Under the pieces are notes generated by a model, which worked only from the letters and a program-made list of their open reading frames with translations, searched no databases and was not told the origin of the DNA. From JABDLO01 sp041749255 (GTDB lineage Bacteria; Bacteroidota; Bacteroidia; Chitinophagales; Saprospiraceae): 64,000 nucleotides of DNA. The position numbers and the translations under genes are program-made. The stretch lies in contig JBGTBR010000072.1 in assembly GCA_041749255.1 (NCBI GenBank), forward strand, positions 7,026 to 71,025. Reading direction: 5' to 3'. Numbering within the stretch: position 1 is the first letter of the stretch; each line of letters starts with the position of its first letter. Positions 8,650 through 18,714 of the stretch are shown piece after piece.

Positions 8650-9402
8650 TTATATTTCCTCAAAATGATCGGGATGAAACCATCCAACCTCCCTGTCTTC
8701 TGTGCGTACTTTATGCCAGCCCTCGAGTTGGTCTATAATAAAAATTTTGTACCCCGGCTTCAGGAGTTTCACGTCATTGCTTCTTGGGTCAGGTCCTGAT
8801 TTCAAAAAAGAAGAAACCATAACTATTCCTTCCCGGCTATGGATCAAACTATTTTTTCTTTGCCATCCTGCCCATGCAAAAGTCATAAAGCCCATAAGCA
8901 AAAGCAAAACTATAGGAATAGATATTCTCCTTTTTACATGTCTTCCACGATAAAACCATAAATAATAAAGGAAGGAAGCCAAAAGTACAAGAAACAAAAG
9001 ACTGATAACAGCCCAGGCATTAGCGGGCAAAGCCATATAGATTGCTCTCCATTTTCTGAAGAGTATAAAATCGGGAATATCTATGATATCCAATTGAAGG
9101 AGATTATGGACTATCTGCAAATTATTGGTGGATGCTGCATGGCCCGGGTTGATTTTCAGAGCTTTTTCGTAATAAAGAATCGCTAAAGCAAAGCTGTCGA
9201 GAGCAACATAACTATTGGCCAAATTATAAAATAGCTCTGCGGATACATTGCCAGAAAATTCAATTTGCCGGTACAATTCAATGGCATTTTGATGTTGAGA
9301 CTGATCCGCCAATCCATTGGCAACAGCGAAATCAGAAGGTTGTCCATGTGCTATGGAAGCAATAAAAAGCGAAAGTAAAAGTGCAAGTCGTCTAAAAAGC
9401 AT
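8650..9402 (-). CDS. BatE-like membrane protein with TPR and SH3-like domains
   Basis: Starting at the ATG at 9402, the protein is 250 residues and opens with a signal peptide, MLFRRLALLLSLFIASIAHG. A TPR region follows with NLANSYVALDSFALAILYYEKAL-type spacing (about 60-95 of this form). Then come two membrane helices (near AVISLLFLVLLASFLYYLW and ISIPIVLLLLMGFMTFAWAG). A C-terminal SH3-like domain (GPDPRSNDVKLLKPGYKIF, then GWHKVRTEDREVGW) ends the protein. The order matches BatE of the aerotolerance operon, but no batABCD genes are near, so the label stays approximate. The frame is open upstream to 9483. I chose 9402 because it gives a clean signal peptide and an 11 bp overlap with the OstA-like gene. 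Confidence 0.82.
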   Translation of the reverse strand: MLFRRLALLLSLFIASIAHGQPSDFAVANGLADQSQHQNAIELYRQIEFSGNVSAELFYNLANSYVALDSFALAILYYEKALKINPGHAASTNNLQIVHNLLQLDIIDIPDFILFRKWRAIYMALPANAWAVISLLFLVLLASFLYYLWFYRGRHVKRRISIPIVLLLLMGFMTFAWAGWQRKNSLIHSREGIVMVSSFLKSGPDPRSNDVKLLKPGYKIFIIDQLEGWHKVRTEDREVGWFHPDHFEEI

Positions 9403-11245
9403 AAAGTGGCAAATTAAAATCTTTATACAATTGTGGTTTTCTCTCATAAATCCATAAAAACCCCTCAAGCCTGAGAGCATCATGGTCGGCTTTTAGTATG
9501 GGCAACATTTTTTGTTTTACATCTATGTATCCGCGGATGTCCGAAATTTCATTTTTACTGAAATAAAACCGAAGCGTGCTGCATTCCGTCGTATTGACAC
9601 TGGAATAAGCATCCTGATCCTTAACGTAATAGATGGATTTGGCGTTTCCCTGGACTACAAAATTGTTGATGGCATTATCTATAAAATAAGCAATCACTTC
9701 CTTGCCCTGTATCTGGTTATAAAATACCAGGTCTTCCGTATTGATAATAAGGGCATTTCTGCTCATTATAACCTGATCTATTTTATCATTTTTCAAAAAT
9801 ATAGAGATGGTATCTGAAGAAAACTGGGTGGAATCAGACCACATATAAGGCTTTTGAGTAAGGACAAAGACGGAGTCCGTAATAAAATACGTCATTGAAT
9901 CAGAAATGGCCTGAATATCATGCTTGTAAATAACTACGTCATTATCACCGATAAGGAATTTTTGAACCTGATCCAAACTATCCTTTATTTCAATGCTTGT
10001 CAATGTATCAGAAGTAATAAACATGGTATCTTTTTCAAGAAAGACCATCATGAGGGGTTTTGTATTATAATTGTAGGCCTTTACTTTATCTGAGTCACCT
10101 CCAATGATATCCATGATGTCACAATACACCTGAATCTGAGATGCTGTATCCGTCCAAATAACTGTTCCTTCTATTTCGCCCGTTTTCAGTTTTTCATTAT
10201 AATGGATGTTATGGGCTTCAATGGTGGTTTGCTCCTGCGATAAATAGGCATTTCCGGCTACAAAAAGATCGCCGGTTTCGTCGTTATATACAATTCTTTC
10301 TCCTTTCACCTCACTGTCCTGGTTAAAAAAATAAGCATCTCCCAGCAATATAAGATCGGCGTGGCTTTCTGAATATTCGATGATTTCACCTTTACCATAA
10401 CCTTCATCCGTTAGAAAAGTAGCATTACCCTCCACAATCACATCTTTGGTAAGGTCATCGTATATAATCTTATCGCCTTCTACTTGCCTGTCCTCTCCGG
10501 TATATTGGGCATTGATTTCAAATTCTCCTTTTTTTGATTCCAGGAAGAAAAACCCCTTTTCACAATAGATTAAAGCATCATTGGTTTTTATCCGGGTAGG
10601 GGCTACAAATACCACCTTATCCTCCTCTGTAAAATAAATCATCGCTTCTGTACTCAAGGTGAGATCGGGACTTAACATCCTGACATCCCTTTCAAAATAG
10701 CACACCTTATTTTCTGTTTCGTAACGGCCACGCCGGCTTTGTAATTTACTATCTCCCTGAGTCAATACTGCGGATTGGGTATAGTAAGCTACCTTGTCTC
10801 TTACCCTGTAAAAAAGAGACTCCGTTGCCAACTGCTGATCACCATTAGCAAAAATCACATTAAAGTACAATTCTGCTATGGATGAATCCCGGTCATAATA
10901 CATAGAATCAGCAAATATCTGAATGGTATCAGCCTGTAGGATGGTGACATTCCCCCATGCAATAAGCGCTTTATCGGTTAACACAGCCGTGTCGGCAAAG
11001 AAAAAGGAACTGTCCTGAAGAGCTCTCACATTTCCGTACAGATATTGAATGTTTCCACTGTCTCTGACTTCAAAGACACTTCGGTCAAAATTTTTTATCT
11101 GCAATCTTTCTAGGCCGGCAGGAATGGTATCTGTAATAGAAGAGTTACCTGTCTGGTTTGGAGGATTTGTCTGCTGCCGTGTCAGATTTTGACTAAAAAC
11201 AGAACAAGTCATAAGAAATAATAGGACAAATAAGATGACTCTCAA
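9392..11245 (-). CDS. OstA-like (LptA/LptD N-terminal-like) protein
   Basis: 617 residues with a signal peptide (MRVILFVLLFLMTCSVFSQ). The rest is a long series of short beta-strand repeats in the style of the OstA/LptA jellyroll, for example VYNDETGDLFVAGNAYL and IIYDDLTKDVIVEGNATFL. Proteins of this family form the periplasmic bridge that carries lipopolysaccharide to LptD. It is about three times the length of a proteobacterial LptA, as is common in Bacteroidota. It overlaps the next gene by 11 bp. A partner in the pathway may be the LptE-like gene at 3652. The family is clear; its exact role in this organism is inferred. Confidence 0.85.
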   Translation of the reverse strand: MRVILFVLLFLMTCSVFSQNLTRQQTNPPNQTGNSSITDTIPAGLERLQIKNFDRSVFEVRDSGNIQYLYGNVRALQDSSFFFADTAVLTDKALIAWGNVTILQADTIQIFADSMYYDRDSSIAELYFNVIFANGDQQLATESLFYRVRDKVAYYTQSAVLTQGDSKLQSRRGRYETENKVCYFERDVRMLSPDLTLSTEAMIYFTEEDKVVFVAPTRIKTNDALIYCEKGFFFLESKKGEFEINAQYTGEDRQVEGDKIIYDDLTKDVIVEGNATFLTDEGYGKGEIIEYSESHADLILLGDAYFFNQDSEVKGERIVYNDETGDLFVAGNAYLSQEQTTIEAHNIHYNEKLKTGEIEGTVIWTDTASQIQVYCDIMDIIGGDSDKVKAYNYNTKPLMMVFLEKDTMFITSDTLTSIEIKDSLDQVQKFLIGDNDVVIYKHDIQAISDSMTYFITDSVFVLTQKPYMWSDSTQFSSDTISIFLKNDKIDQVIMSRNALIINTEDLVFYNQIQGKEVIAYFIDNAINNFVVQGNAKSIYYVKDQDAYSSVNTTECSTLRFYFSKNEISDIRGYIDVKQKMLPILKADHDALRLEGFLWIYERKPQLYKDFNLPLYAF

Positions 11246-11307
11246 GATATGTTCATGATTATAGATCGAATGTGATAATAACGATTGAAATGCTCCGGAT
11301 TATATCG

Positions 11308-12426
11308 TCAAACGACCATGTTGGCCAGTTTATTTCCTATTTCACTTCCTATTGCTATTCCCATACCCCCCAGTCTGACTCCGGCAAAGACGTTATTTCC
11401 TAGATCTCTGATAAGCGGTTCGCGGGATGCACCCACGCCCATTATTCCGCTCCAACGGTGGTCTATGGTATATCGCTGACCAAAAAGTATGTTTTCATTT
11501 AAGAATGACTCCAGATAAGAGCGTATTAATTCTGTTAAACCAAACTCTGAAGTGGTTTCTCCAGCGAGATCTTTGTCCCTTCCACCACCTATGAGGACGC
11601 GGCCATTGTATTCGCGAAAATAAACGTACCCCCTGTTGTAGTGGTAACAACCCGGAAGATCCAGGTTTTCAATCGATGACGTAATAATTACCTGATTTCT
11701 GGCAGGTACAACATCCAGGCCTGGTAAGATTTCTGGTGTAAATCCATTCGTACACAAGGCGAGCTTTTTGTATGGGATAGAAACGGACAAGGATGTTTCG
11801 ACCTTCTTTTCTTCAGCATTCACTTTTGTGATTCGGGTATTATATAAAATATCCACCCCTGCACCTATTGCATTTTTTGTCAAAGCTTTCATTAATAATA
11901 CAGGGTTCAGTTTAGCTTCATGGGCATTATAAATACCCGGAAGAGTAGTGCGCAGCATATTGTAATTTTCGTGCCTGACTTTGTAAACATCAGCTATTCC
12001 GGTAGCCTGATAAGCCATTTCGTTACACAAATCCAGTTTATTTAGGCACTTATCAAAAAGTCTTTCGTCACCTTTTAAAAAAATTTCATAGCCTCCCTCT
12101 TGTTCATAATCGATTTCCTCAGGGTCAACCAGCGTCAATAATTTTTGTAAGCCCTGGTATCTCAATTTTATTAATGCTTCTACCTGCTCAGGATGGGCTC
12201 TTTTCAAATCATCCAAAAGCTCTGAAACACTTCCAAAACAGGCAAAACCTGCGTTTTTAGTACTTGCTCCCAGTGGTAATTGACCCCTTTCCAGGATGAG
12301 TACTTCCTGCACTGGATTTAATTTTTTGATGAAAATGGCAGTAGTAAGTCCTGTAATACCACTTCCAATGATGAGGATCTTGTTGGGATCCATCAGTTTT
12401 TCTTTTTCCCAATAGCTCAATTCCAC
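11308..12426 (-). CDS. FAD-dependent amino-acid-oxidase-type (DAO family) oxidoreductase
   Basis: 372 residues. An N-terminal dinucleotide-binding motif KILIIGSGITGLTTAIFI is followed by LERG at the end of the second strand. Further landmarks are TKNAGFACFGSVSEL, the segment LALCTNGFTPEIL, and the C-terminal FAD contact GVRLGGMGIAIGSEIGNKLA. This is the layout of DAO-family enzymes (glycine, sarcosine or D-amino-acid oxidases). The substrate cannot be told from the sequence. The N-terminal ELSYWEKEK before the Rossmann fold recurs in Bacteroidota members, which supports the start at 12426. It stands alone on its strand, divergent from the DUF4293 gene. Confidence 0.88.
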   Translation of the reverse strand: MELSYWEKEKLMDPNKILIIGSGITGLTTAIFIKKLNPVQEVLILERGQLPLGASTKNAGFACFGSVSELLDDLKRAHPEQVEALIKLRYQGLQKLLTLVDPEEIDYEQEGGYEIFLKGDERLFDKCLNKLDLCNEMAYQATGIADVYKVRHENYNMLRTTLPGIYNAHEAKLNPVLLMKALTKNAIGAGVDILYNTRITKVNAEEKKVETSLSVSIPYKKLALCTNGFTPEILPGLDVVPARNQVIITSSIENLDLPGCYHYNRGYVYFREYNGRVLIGGGRDKDLAGETTSEFGLTELIRSYLESFLNENILFGQRYTIDHRWSGIMGVGASREPLIRDLGNNVFAGVRLGGMGIAIGSEIGNKLANMVV

Positions 12427-12574
12427 AGTTATAGGCTTTAATGAATAGTAATGTGCAAAATTCGAATCTCTTTTTGAGATTTTACAATTACGGGTGATAA
12501 TTTTTTATTTTGTGCTGGTATTTTGTTATTTTTAGATTGTTCAGAGTGCTTTAAGGTTATTAAATTGTAAATGT

Positions 12575-13012
12575 ATGATTCAAAGAATTCAAACCCTGTA
12601 TTATTTTCTCGCTGCTATTTCATTGGCTGCCATGTTTTTCTTTCCATTTGCCACCAGTGAATCAGTCATAGCAGGTTATTTCGAAGATCAAAAGTATGAT
12701 ATTTCCGATCATGTTATTCTGATTACATTGACCATGATGGCTGTAGTAGCAGCGCTCACTGCTATTTTTTTGTATCGCAACCGTCCTTTACAATTAAGAT
12801 TGGGTTATCTTGTCATTACCCTTAGTATATTGGTTCCCGCCGTTGCTGTAATGCTGTTATTTGGTGAACAAACAGCTGTAAAAGGCACTGAAAATATCAG
12901 CGATCGCATTGGAATGTACCTCCCCGTTGTATCCATTCTTTTTGCCGTTCTCGCCAATTTTAATGTCAAAAAAGATGAAAAAACAGTAAAGTCTATGGAT
13001 AGGCTGAGATAA
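12575..13012 (+). CDS. DUF4293 family four-helix membrane protein
   Basis: 145 residues beginning MIQRIQTLYYFLAAIS, the hallmark start of DUF4293 proteins of Bacteroidota. There are four hydrophobic helices (about 7-26, 47-67, 75-94 and 108-126) with a short exposed loop after the first. The tail is charged (VKKDEKTVKSMDRLR). The function of the family is unknown, and I infer only an inner-membrane location. The gene is divergent from the FAD oxidoreductase and is not obviously in an operon. Confidence 0.85.
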   Translation: MIQRIQTLYYFLAAISLAAMFFFPFATSESVIAGYFEDQKYDISDHVILITLTMMAVVAALTAIFLYRNRPLQLRLGYLVITLSILVPAVAVMLLFGEQTAVKGTENISDRIGMYLPVVSILFAVLANFNVKKDEKTVKSMDRLR

Positions 13013-13192
13013 TTTTTTTCAATACGGAAATATGTATTAGAATGTCTGACAGTTCCGTCTATTGACATCCTTATGTCCCCAAATGCCCAGCTCAAACCAT
13101 ATATTTAATTTACATATTCCTCTAATTTTTTCTCATCCTTTGCCACCAAAATAACTTCATCTTTTCTATTTTTACCAGTAAATGAAAATACA

Positions 13193-14251
13193 ATGGTTCC
13201 TGTCTTTCTCATCAACAAAGAAAAATGTATGAAAAATATCAGGGCAATGGCTAAAAAAGCCCGGGATCAAAACATTGTACTAAGACCCCATTTTAAGACA
13301 CACCAACTCAGGGAAGTGGGTGATTGGTTCAGAGAGGAAGGAGTAAATCAGTGTACAGTATCATCTGTAGATATGGGCATATTTTTTTCAAAACATGGTT
13401 GGGATGATATTACCATTGCTTTTCCGGTTAATGTTCTCGAAATAGATAAGATCAATGCGCTGGCAGAAAAAGTAAAACTTCAACTTCTTGTAGAGTCAGT
13501 TGATGCTGCATCATTTTTGTCAAAAAATCTCCATTGTCATACAGATATTTTAGTAAAAATTGACGTAGGAACACACCGTACTGGCATTGACCCCGACCGA
13601 ACCGATATCATTGACCAAATTCTTGATGTTTTAGAAGAGAGTTCTTTGTTATCCTTCCGGGGATTCTTATCCCATGCCGGGCATACCTACAAGGCGAGAG
13701 GCGCAGAAGAGATCAATGCGATATACGATGATACTTCTGCTCATTTGATTCGATTAAAATCGAGGTATATCAATGCATATCCGGATCTCATCATTTCATT
13801 TGGCGATACTCCGTCATGTAGTACAGTAAAGGATTTATCTGCCCTCGACGAGATCAGGCCGGGAAATTTTGTCTATTACGATGTCATGCAATATCAAATA
13901 GGTTCCTGTGATCTGGAACACATCGCTGTATGTGTAGAATGCCCCGTAGTTGCCATACATTCTGAAAGAAATGAGTTGGTCATTTACGGGGGCGCCATCC
14001 ACTTCTCAAAGGACAGAATAATACTCGATAATCAGATAGAAACGTATGGCATGGTAGTAGAGCATCAAAATGATTCATGGGGTGATCCTGTTCCCAGTGG
14101 TTTGTTGGTACGTCTATCGCAGGAGCACGGTATTGTGACCATGAATGAAAATGCACTTTCGGGAATAAAGATTGGCGATACAGTAAAGATCCTGCCCATC
14201 CATTCTTGTCTGACTGCCCATCAATTATTGCAACATACAAAAATCATATGA
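13193..14251 (+). CDS. D-threonine aldolase / D-serine dehydratase-like PLP enzyme
   Basis: Fold-type III PLP enzyme with an alanine-racemase-like N-terminal barrel (352 residues). The PLP-binding lysine is K35 in RPHFKTH. The metal-site His-Cys pair near the C-terminus is PIHSCLTAH (about 338-346), as in metal-dependent D-threonine aldolase and D-serine dehydratase. The other landmarks fit: DVGTHRTGIDP, SHAGHTY and SFGDTPSCS. It probably breaks down or epimerises a D-hydroxy-amino acid; the exact substrate is open. Its stop overlaps the ComF start in an ATGA arrangement, so the two are co-translated. Confidence 0.9.
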   Translation: MVPVFLINKEKCMKNIRAMAKKARDQNIVLRPHFKTHQLREVGDWFREEGVNQCTVSSVDMGIFFSKHGWDDITIAFPVNVLEIDKINALAEKVKLQLLVESVDAASFLSKNLHCHTDILVKIDVGTHRTGIDPDRTDIIDQILDVLEESSLLSFRGFLSHAGHTYKARGAEEINAIYDDTSAHLIRLKSRYINAYPDLIISFGDTPSCSTVKDLSALDEIRPGNFVYYDVMQYQIGSCDLEHIAVCVECPVVAIHSERNELVIYGGAIHFSKDRIILDNQIETYGMVVEHQNDSWGDPVPSGLLVRLSQEHGIVTMNENALSGIKIGDTVKILPIHSCLTAHQLLQHTKII

Positions 14252-14952
14252 TAGAAAGTATCCGACATGTCTACAAGTCTGTTTCGAGATTACTCTACCC
14301 TGAGCTTTGTATGGCATGCAGTGAAGAACCCTCTGTACATGGGGATTATTTTTGTGTATTTTGCCAGGTAAACCTGCCATTTACGGATCATTTTGAAATT
14401 GCTGACAACACTTTTATGAGGCATTTCTACGGGAGGATCAGGATCGAATCCGGCGCATCCCTTTTTTACTTTACCAAGGGCTCCCGGGTGCAGGATATGT
14501 TACATAAGTTAAAATATCGAGGCAGAGCCGAAGTGGGGCGAAACCTGGGAAAGATGGCTGCTGAAAAATGGATCTCTTCACATCACTGTCCCACGCCGGA
14601 TGTCATTATTCCCGTTCCGGTTACTCATGCTAAAATGAAAAAGCGAGGGTACAACCAGGCTCAAATGATGGCAGAGGGAATAGCTGAGGAAATGAATCTT
14701 AAAATTACGGAAGACTGCCTTATAAAAACCTCGGAGACCGATTCACAGACTTCAAAGTCGAGGAGTGAGAGGTTAAAAAATGTACAGGCAGCTTTCACTT
14801 TGAATGAAGAAAAGGTTCTTGAAGGACAACATATTCTATTGGTTGACGACGTGATCACCACTGGCGCCACCATTGAAGCGTGTGTTCACAAAATGGAAAA
14901 AATACCACGCGTGTATATTTCCGTATTGACTATAGCCATTGCCAGTGATTGA
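14248..14952 (+). CDS. comF: ComF family phosphoribosyltransferase-like protein
   Basis: A 234-residue protein if started at the ATG at 14248, which overlaps the preceding stop codon as ATGA. The frame is open further back to 14206, but that start would run 46 bp into the neighbour. The N-terminus has two CxxC pairs, CMACSEEP and CVFC, likely zinc-binding. The C-terminal phosphoribosyltransferase motif is ILLVDDVITTGATIEAC (about 194-210). KRGYNQAQMMAEGIA is the characteristic ComF segment before it. ComF proteins assist DNA uptake in competent bacteria; the role here is unknown. Confidence 0.9.
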   Translation: MIESIRHVYKSVSRLLYPELCMACSEEPSVHGDYFCVFCQVNLPFTDHFEIADNTFMRHFYGRIRIESGASLFYFTKGSRVQDMLHKLKYRGRAEVGRNLGKMAAEKWISSHHCPTPDVIIPVPVTHAKMKKRGYNQAQMMAEGIAEEMNLKITEDCLIKTSETDSQTSKSRSERLKNVQAAFTLNEEKVLEGQHILLVDDVITTGATIEACVHKMEKIPRVYISVLTIAIASD

Positions 14953-15011
14953 TGTATGTAATTTAGGTTGTATTTACTAAATGTCCTGATCGGCATAAAA
15001 AAACATATCAA

Positions 15012-15563
15012 ATGAAATCTCAATCTCTCAAGGACATACTTGTATTGGAAGTCATCAGAAGAATAGTAGAAGAATCTATACCCAGAATAAAACAGTGTCT
15101 GGAATTGTTGGATGAAAATGAAATATGGTATAAGCATAATCCGAATCTCAATAGTCCGGGAGTGCTGATCCTTCATCTTTGCGGTAATGTGCGACAATGG
15201 ATTTTATCGGGTGTCTGTGGCCTGACTGATAACAGACGGAGGGAGGCAGAATTCCAACCGGAATTCCAACCAACCAAAATAGAATTAATAGCGATTTTGG
15301 ATAGCTTGAGTGACGATCTCATTCTCTACTTACCTCGGATTAGAGAAGAAGAATTGACCGAAATACGTGAAGTGCAATGTTTCGAAGAATCAGTAATGAG
15401 TATGTTAATCCATGCTGTGGAGCATTTTTCATACCACACCGGGCAGATCGTTTACTATACTAAATGGATAAAAAATGTAGACACCGGTTTTTATGCCGGT
15501 ATGGATTTAACACGTAAAGCTTCAGGAAACACCACTACTGGTAACCCGCCGCTTGAAGATTAA
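15012..15563 (+). CDS. DinB-fold (DUF1572-like) putative metal-dependent protein
   Basis: 183 residues forming a predicted four-helix bundle. Conserved histidines are in LHLCGN (about residue 56) and in HAVEHFSYHTGQI (about 137-149), the usual metal triad of the DinB/YfiT superfamily. Members include bacillithiol and mycothiol transferases and proteins of unknown function. The substrate cannot be inferred. The last 29 bp overlap the end of the convergent ABC transporter gene. Confidence 0.82.
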   Translation: MKSQSLKDILVLEVIRRIVEESIPRIKQCLELLDENEIWYKHNPNLNSPGVLILHLCGNVRQWILSGVCGLTDNRRREAEFQPEFQPTKIELIAILDSLSDDLILYLPRIREEELTEIREVQCFEESVMSMLIHAVEHFSYHTGQIVYYTKWIKNVDTGFYAGMDLTRKASGNTTTGNPPLED

Positions 15564-17373
15564 ATAATTCAGAGTAAAGACTGGAATTGTTCATCAATTC
15601 CTCGTGCGTACCCCATTCTAAAATGACACCGTCTTTTAGCACCAAAATCCTGTCGGCCATCCTTACGGTGCTAAATCGATGAGAGATAATGATCGAAGTT
15701 TTATCTTCAGTAAGACCTATAAATCTCTTGAAAGCTTCAAATTCTGCTCTTGCATCCAGAGCCGATGTAGGTTCGTCCAGTATTAATACCTTCGCATCTT
15801 TCATATACGATCTGGCCAGTGCAATTTTTTGCCATTGTCCACCTGAAAGTTCTTTCCCACGTGCAAATCTTCTACCCAATTGCTGGTCGTATCCTTCTGG
15901 TAGTTCAGCTACAACTTCTGATGCCAAACTCCTCTCTGCGGCTAGTTGTATTTGCTCCAGGTTGTCGATCATACTCACATTGCCGATTCCTATGTTTTCC
16001 TTTACTGGAAATTCGTATTTGATGAAATCCTGAAAAATAACTCCAAACATCTCTTGATATTCCTCCCTGTCAAATCTTTGAATATTGATTCCATCCAGTA
16101 GAATCTCTCCTTTATCCGGTTCGTAGAAACGCAGTAACAATTTGATAAGGGTGGTCTTGCCGGCACCATTTTCTCCTACAAAAGCCATTTTCTCTCCTGC
16201 TTTTATTTCAAAGGAAACTCCTTTTAATACCTCGTAATGGCTACCCGGGTACGTAAAATGTACATTCTTTATCTGAAATCCCTGGGTAATTTCTTTGGGA
16301 GCAGGAAGGGGTTTTTCCTTTGGTTCAGGATAATTCATGTCCATAAAATCAAAATAATCTTTTAAGTACATCGCACTTTCAGAAATCTTGCTGAATGTGG
16401 TAAAGGTGTTTTGCAGACTATTCCGCAACTTATTGAAAGACCCCGAGAGAAATGTAAGTTCTCCCAACGTGATGAATCCGGTCAGCACTCTGTATATGAT
16501 TAAAACGTACGCTCCATAGTAAGAAAGCGTTCCCAACACATTGAACAAACCGCCATAAATACTTCTGCGAACGGAAAGCTTTTTATTGATGTCGTAGTAT
16601 GCATCTGAAAGAGCTCTGAATCGATCAGCTATAAAACCGGTTAACCCAAAGAGTTTTATTTCTTTGGCGGTGATATTGTTGGCACCTATATAACGAAGAT
16701 AATCCAGTTCCCTCCTTTCAGCAGTCCAGCTTCTGGCCAGGGAATACCGTTGAGTGCTGAATTTTATGTCATTGATAAAAGAAGGAATAATGCTCAATAT
16801 CAGTATAAAAACAAGCCATGGTTCAAAATATATCAATCCTGCTACCAGTGAAAGAATGACGATGATGGTTTGAAACTGACCTAAAGCTGAAGACATGAGG
16901 TTGACTCTGCTATTGGTTTGGGTACGAGCCCTTTCCAGTTTATCGTAAAATTCGGGGTCTTCCAATTGACTGATATTGACATCCCTGGTCTTTTTTATAA
17001 TTTGAACCGAAGTATCATTTGAGTATAAATCACCCAGTAATCCATCCGTTAATGTCACCAATCTTCCTATAAGGTCAGCTAAGACAACCACCACAAGTTC
17101 TATGGCGACATACATCCATAATGTCCTGTATTCAGTGTCTTCATTGGCAATTTGTAAAACGATCTCGTCAATAATGAGCTTGCCCACCCATAGTATGATT
17201 ACCGGGGCGAAAGAAGCAATGACCCTGCTTATTATATTAATACTGTATAAAGCAGGACTACTCCTGCGTATCTCAGCGAAAAAACGGGGAATAAATTTCA
17301 AAGATTTCAATCCTTCCCTGAAATTGATTCTATTATCGTCGTCCTGTATGGATTGTAAGGGTCTTCTGGCCAT
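15535..17373 (-). CDS. ABC exporter, fused membrane and ATPase domains
   Basis: 612 residues. The N-terminal half carries six predicted membrane helices (ABC type-1 exporter fold, about 30-330). The ATPase has Walker A GENGAGKTTLIKLLLRF, signature LSGGQWQKIALARS, Walker B KVLILDEPTSALD and the switch histidine in IISHRFSTVR. It would work as a homodimer in the inner membrane. The substrate is unknown, and no peptidase domain or secretion partner is adjacent. It is one of the few genes here overlapping a convergent neighbour (29 bp). Confidence 0.93.
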   Translation of the reverse strand: MARRPLQSIQDDDNRINFREGLKSLKFIPRFFAEIRRSSPALYSINIISRVIASFAPVIILWVGKLIIDEIVLQIANEDTEYRTLWMYVAIELVVVVLADLIGRLVTLTDGLLGDLYSNDTSVQIIKKTRDVNISQLEDPEFYDKLERARTQTNSRVNLMSSALGQFQTIIVILSLVAGLIYFEPWLVFILILSIIPSFINDIKFSTQRYSLARSWTAERRELDYLRYIGANNITAKEIKLFGLTGFIADRFRALSDAYYDINKKLSVRRSIYGGLFNVLGTLSYYGAYVLIIYRVLTGFITLGELTFLSGSFNKLRNSLQNTFTTFSKISESAMYLKDYFDFMDMNYPEPKEKPLPAPKEITQGFQIKNVHFTYPGSHYEVLKGVSFEIKAGEKMAFVGENGAGKTTLIKLLLRFYEPDKGEILLDGINIQRFDREEYQEMFGVIFQDFIKYEFPVKENIGIGNVSMIDNLEQIQLAAERSLASEVVAELPEGYDQQLGRRFARGKELSGGQWQKIALARSYMKDAKVLILDEPTSALDARAEFEAFKRFIGLTEDKTSIIISHRFSTVRMADRILVLKDGVILEWGTHEELMNNSSLYSELFNLQAAGYQ

Positions 17374-17538
17374 TTATCTTTGGGTGTAAACACTTATAAA
17401 AAAGAAAAGAGTTTCCGAAAACCGGTAAAGATATTCTGAACCTTAAGATGAACAACCCATCGTTATATTAAGAGTAGTTAAACCATCCTCATTGAAAGTT
17501 CAACATAATGGTCATATCCGGTATATCCCTAAATAAAA

Positions 17539-18006
17539 TTATTCGAAATCGATCAACTCTATATCAAATACCAATACTGCATTTTTTCTAATGGTGCCGG
17601 GAGGGTTTTGCCCATACCCCATTACGGATGGAATGATCAACATACCTTCACCTCCTTTGCCAAAAAGAACGAGGCCTTTTCTCCACCCTTCAATCAAAGC
17701 TACAAGAGGAATATCAATGGGTTCGCCCCTGTCATAAGAGGAATCAAAAACTTCACCATCTGTATAATAGCCCCTGTAGTGAACAATGACATTGTCACCC
17801 AGCTTTGGTTTTTCTTCGCCTCCGGGTACATCTATGCGGAAGTATAATCCTTCCGGAGTAGATTGAAAGCCCGTAAGTTGGTTGTCTTCAATAAACCGTT
17901 CTATTTCCCGGGTGTCTTTAGACAATTGATCTTTAAGGCAAGAGGATAACAACATGACCATTCCCAATGTCATTAAACTGTATTTCATCATCGATTTGAA
18001 TTTCAT
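17539..18006 (-). CDS. FKBP-type peptidyl-prolyl isomerase lipoprotein
   Basis: 155 residues. A lipoprotein signal peptide ends MLLSSC. After a helical linker (DTREIERFIEDNQLTG) comes a full FKBP domain (about 45-155) with VIVHYRGYYTDGEVFDSSYD, the insert EGWRKGLVLFGKGGEGMLIIP and VMGYGQN, then VLVFDIELIDFE. It probably assists folding in the periplasm or at the outer membrane. It lies on the same strand as the unknown lipoprotein upstream (67 bp gap). Confidence 0.92.
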   Translation of the reverse strand: MKFKSMMKYSLMTLGMVMLLSSCLKDQLSKDTREIERFIEDNQLTGFQSTPEGLYFRIDVPGGEEKPKLGDNVIVHYRGYYTDGEVFDSSYDRGEPIDIPLVALIEGWRKGLVLFGKGGEGMLIIPSVMGYGQNPPGTIRKNAVLVFDIELIDFE

Positions 18007-18072
18007 TTTTCTATTTATTTATTACATCTTATTAATCTATCCTATACTATGTTGTGCTCTCACCTTCTATAG

Positions 18073-18597
18073 TTATTTCCATCTGTAATCTGTTTCTCCC
18101 AATGGATCAATAAAGTTAAACTCGTCAAATTCCTTCATCTTGTTATTTTCCCACCAATCATAATATGCTTTTGCTGCAATATCGTGGGATAATTGATCCA
18201 TAACTATTTGTAGTTCATCTGAAAGCCTTAAGGCAAGAATTGGGTTTTGTGAAGGTAAATTCATTATCAGGTTTGGACTATCGATAGAAACAACCCTGAT
18301 AGATTCTATTGTCCACAATACAAGCAGCCCTAATTTGCTTTCTGGCAATGCAAGAGATGAAATTGGATTTGTAGGGAATTTTGTAATGATGACTTTTTCA
18401 TTTCTGTATTGCAAAAGTGCAGGAATATCTTTGTGTGTGAAATCAGGTAAAAAGGAAGATTCATATTCACCCAATTTTAATGATTTAATAAATTGCTCAA
18501 CACTTTTGTTTTCAGCAATTTCACCATCATTTTTATCGCAACTCTGTAAGCATAATAAAAATGATGCTAAAATGATTATATAATTTATTTTTTTCAA
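18073..18597 (-). CDS. Unknown lipoprotein
   Basis: Not confidently recognised. It has 174 residues with a lipoprotein signal peptide, IIILASFLLCLQSC. The mature part resembles small periplasmic proteins with a helix followed by short strands and ends in an aromatic-rich segment (AAKAYYDWWENNKMKEF). A resemblance to the DUF4943 group is possible but unverified. It lies directly upstream of the FKBP lipoprotein on the same strand, which could mean shared expression. Confidence 0.8.
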   Translation of the reverse strand: MKKINYIIILASFLLCLQSCDKNDGEIAENKSVEQFIKSLKLGEYESSFLPDFTHKDIPALLQYRNEKVIITKFPTNPISSLALPESKLGLLVLWTIESIRVVSIDSPNLIMNLPSQNPILALRLSDELQIVMDQLSHDIAAKAYYDWWENNKMKEFDEFNFIDPLGETDYRWK

Positions 18598-18714
18598 AAT
18601 TCAGTTTTTTTGAAATAAAGTCCGATACTTAAAGCACATTTGACAATTCTTATTAGTATTTGTACAACATTTATGGTATGACCACTTTTGCACTCGAATA
18701 AAAAGACCGCAAAG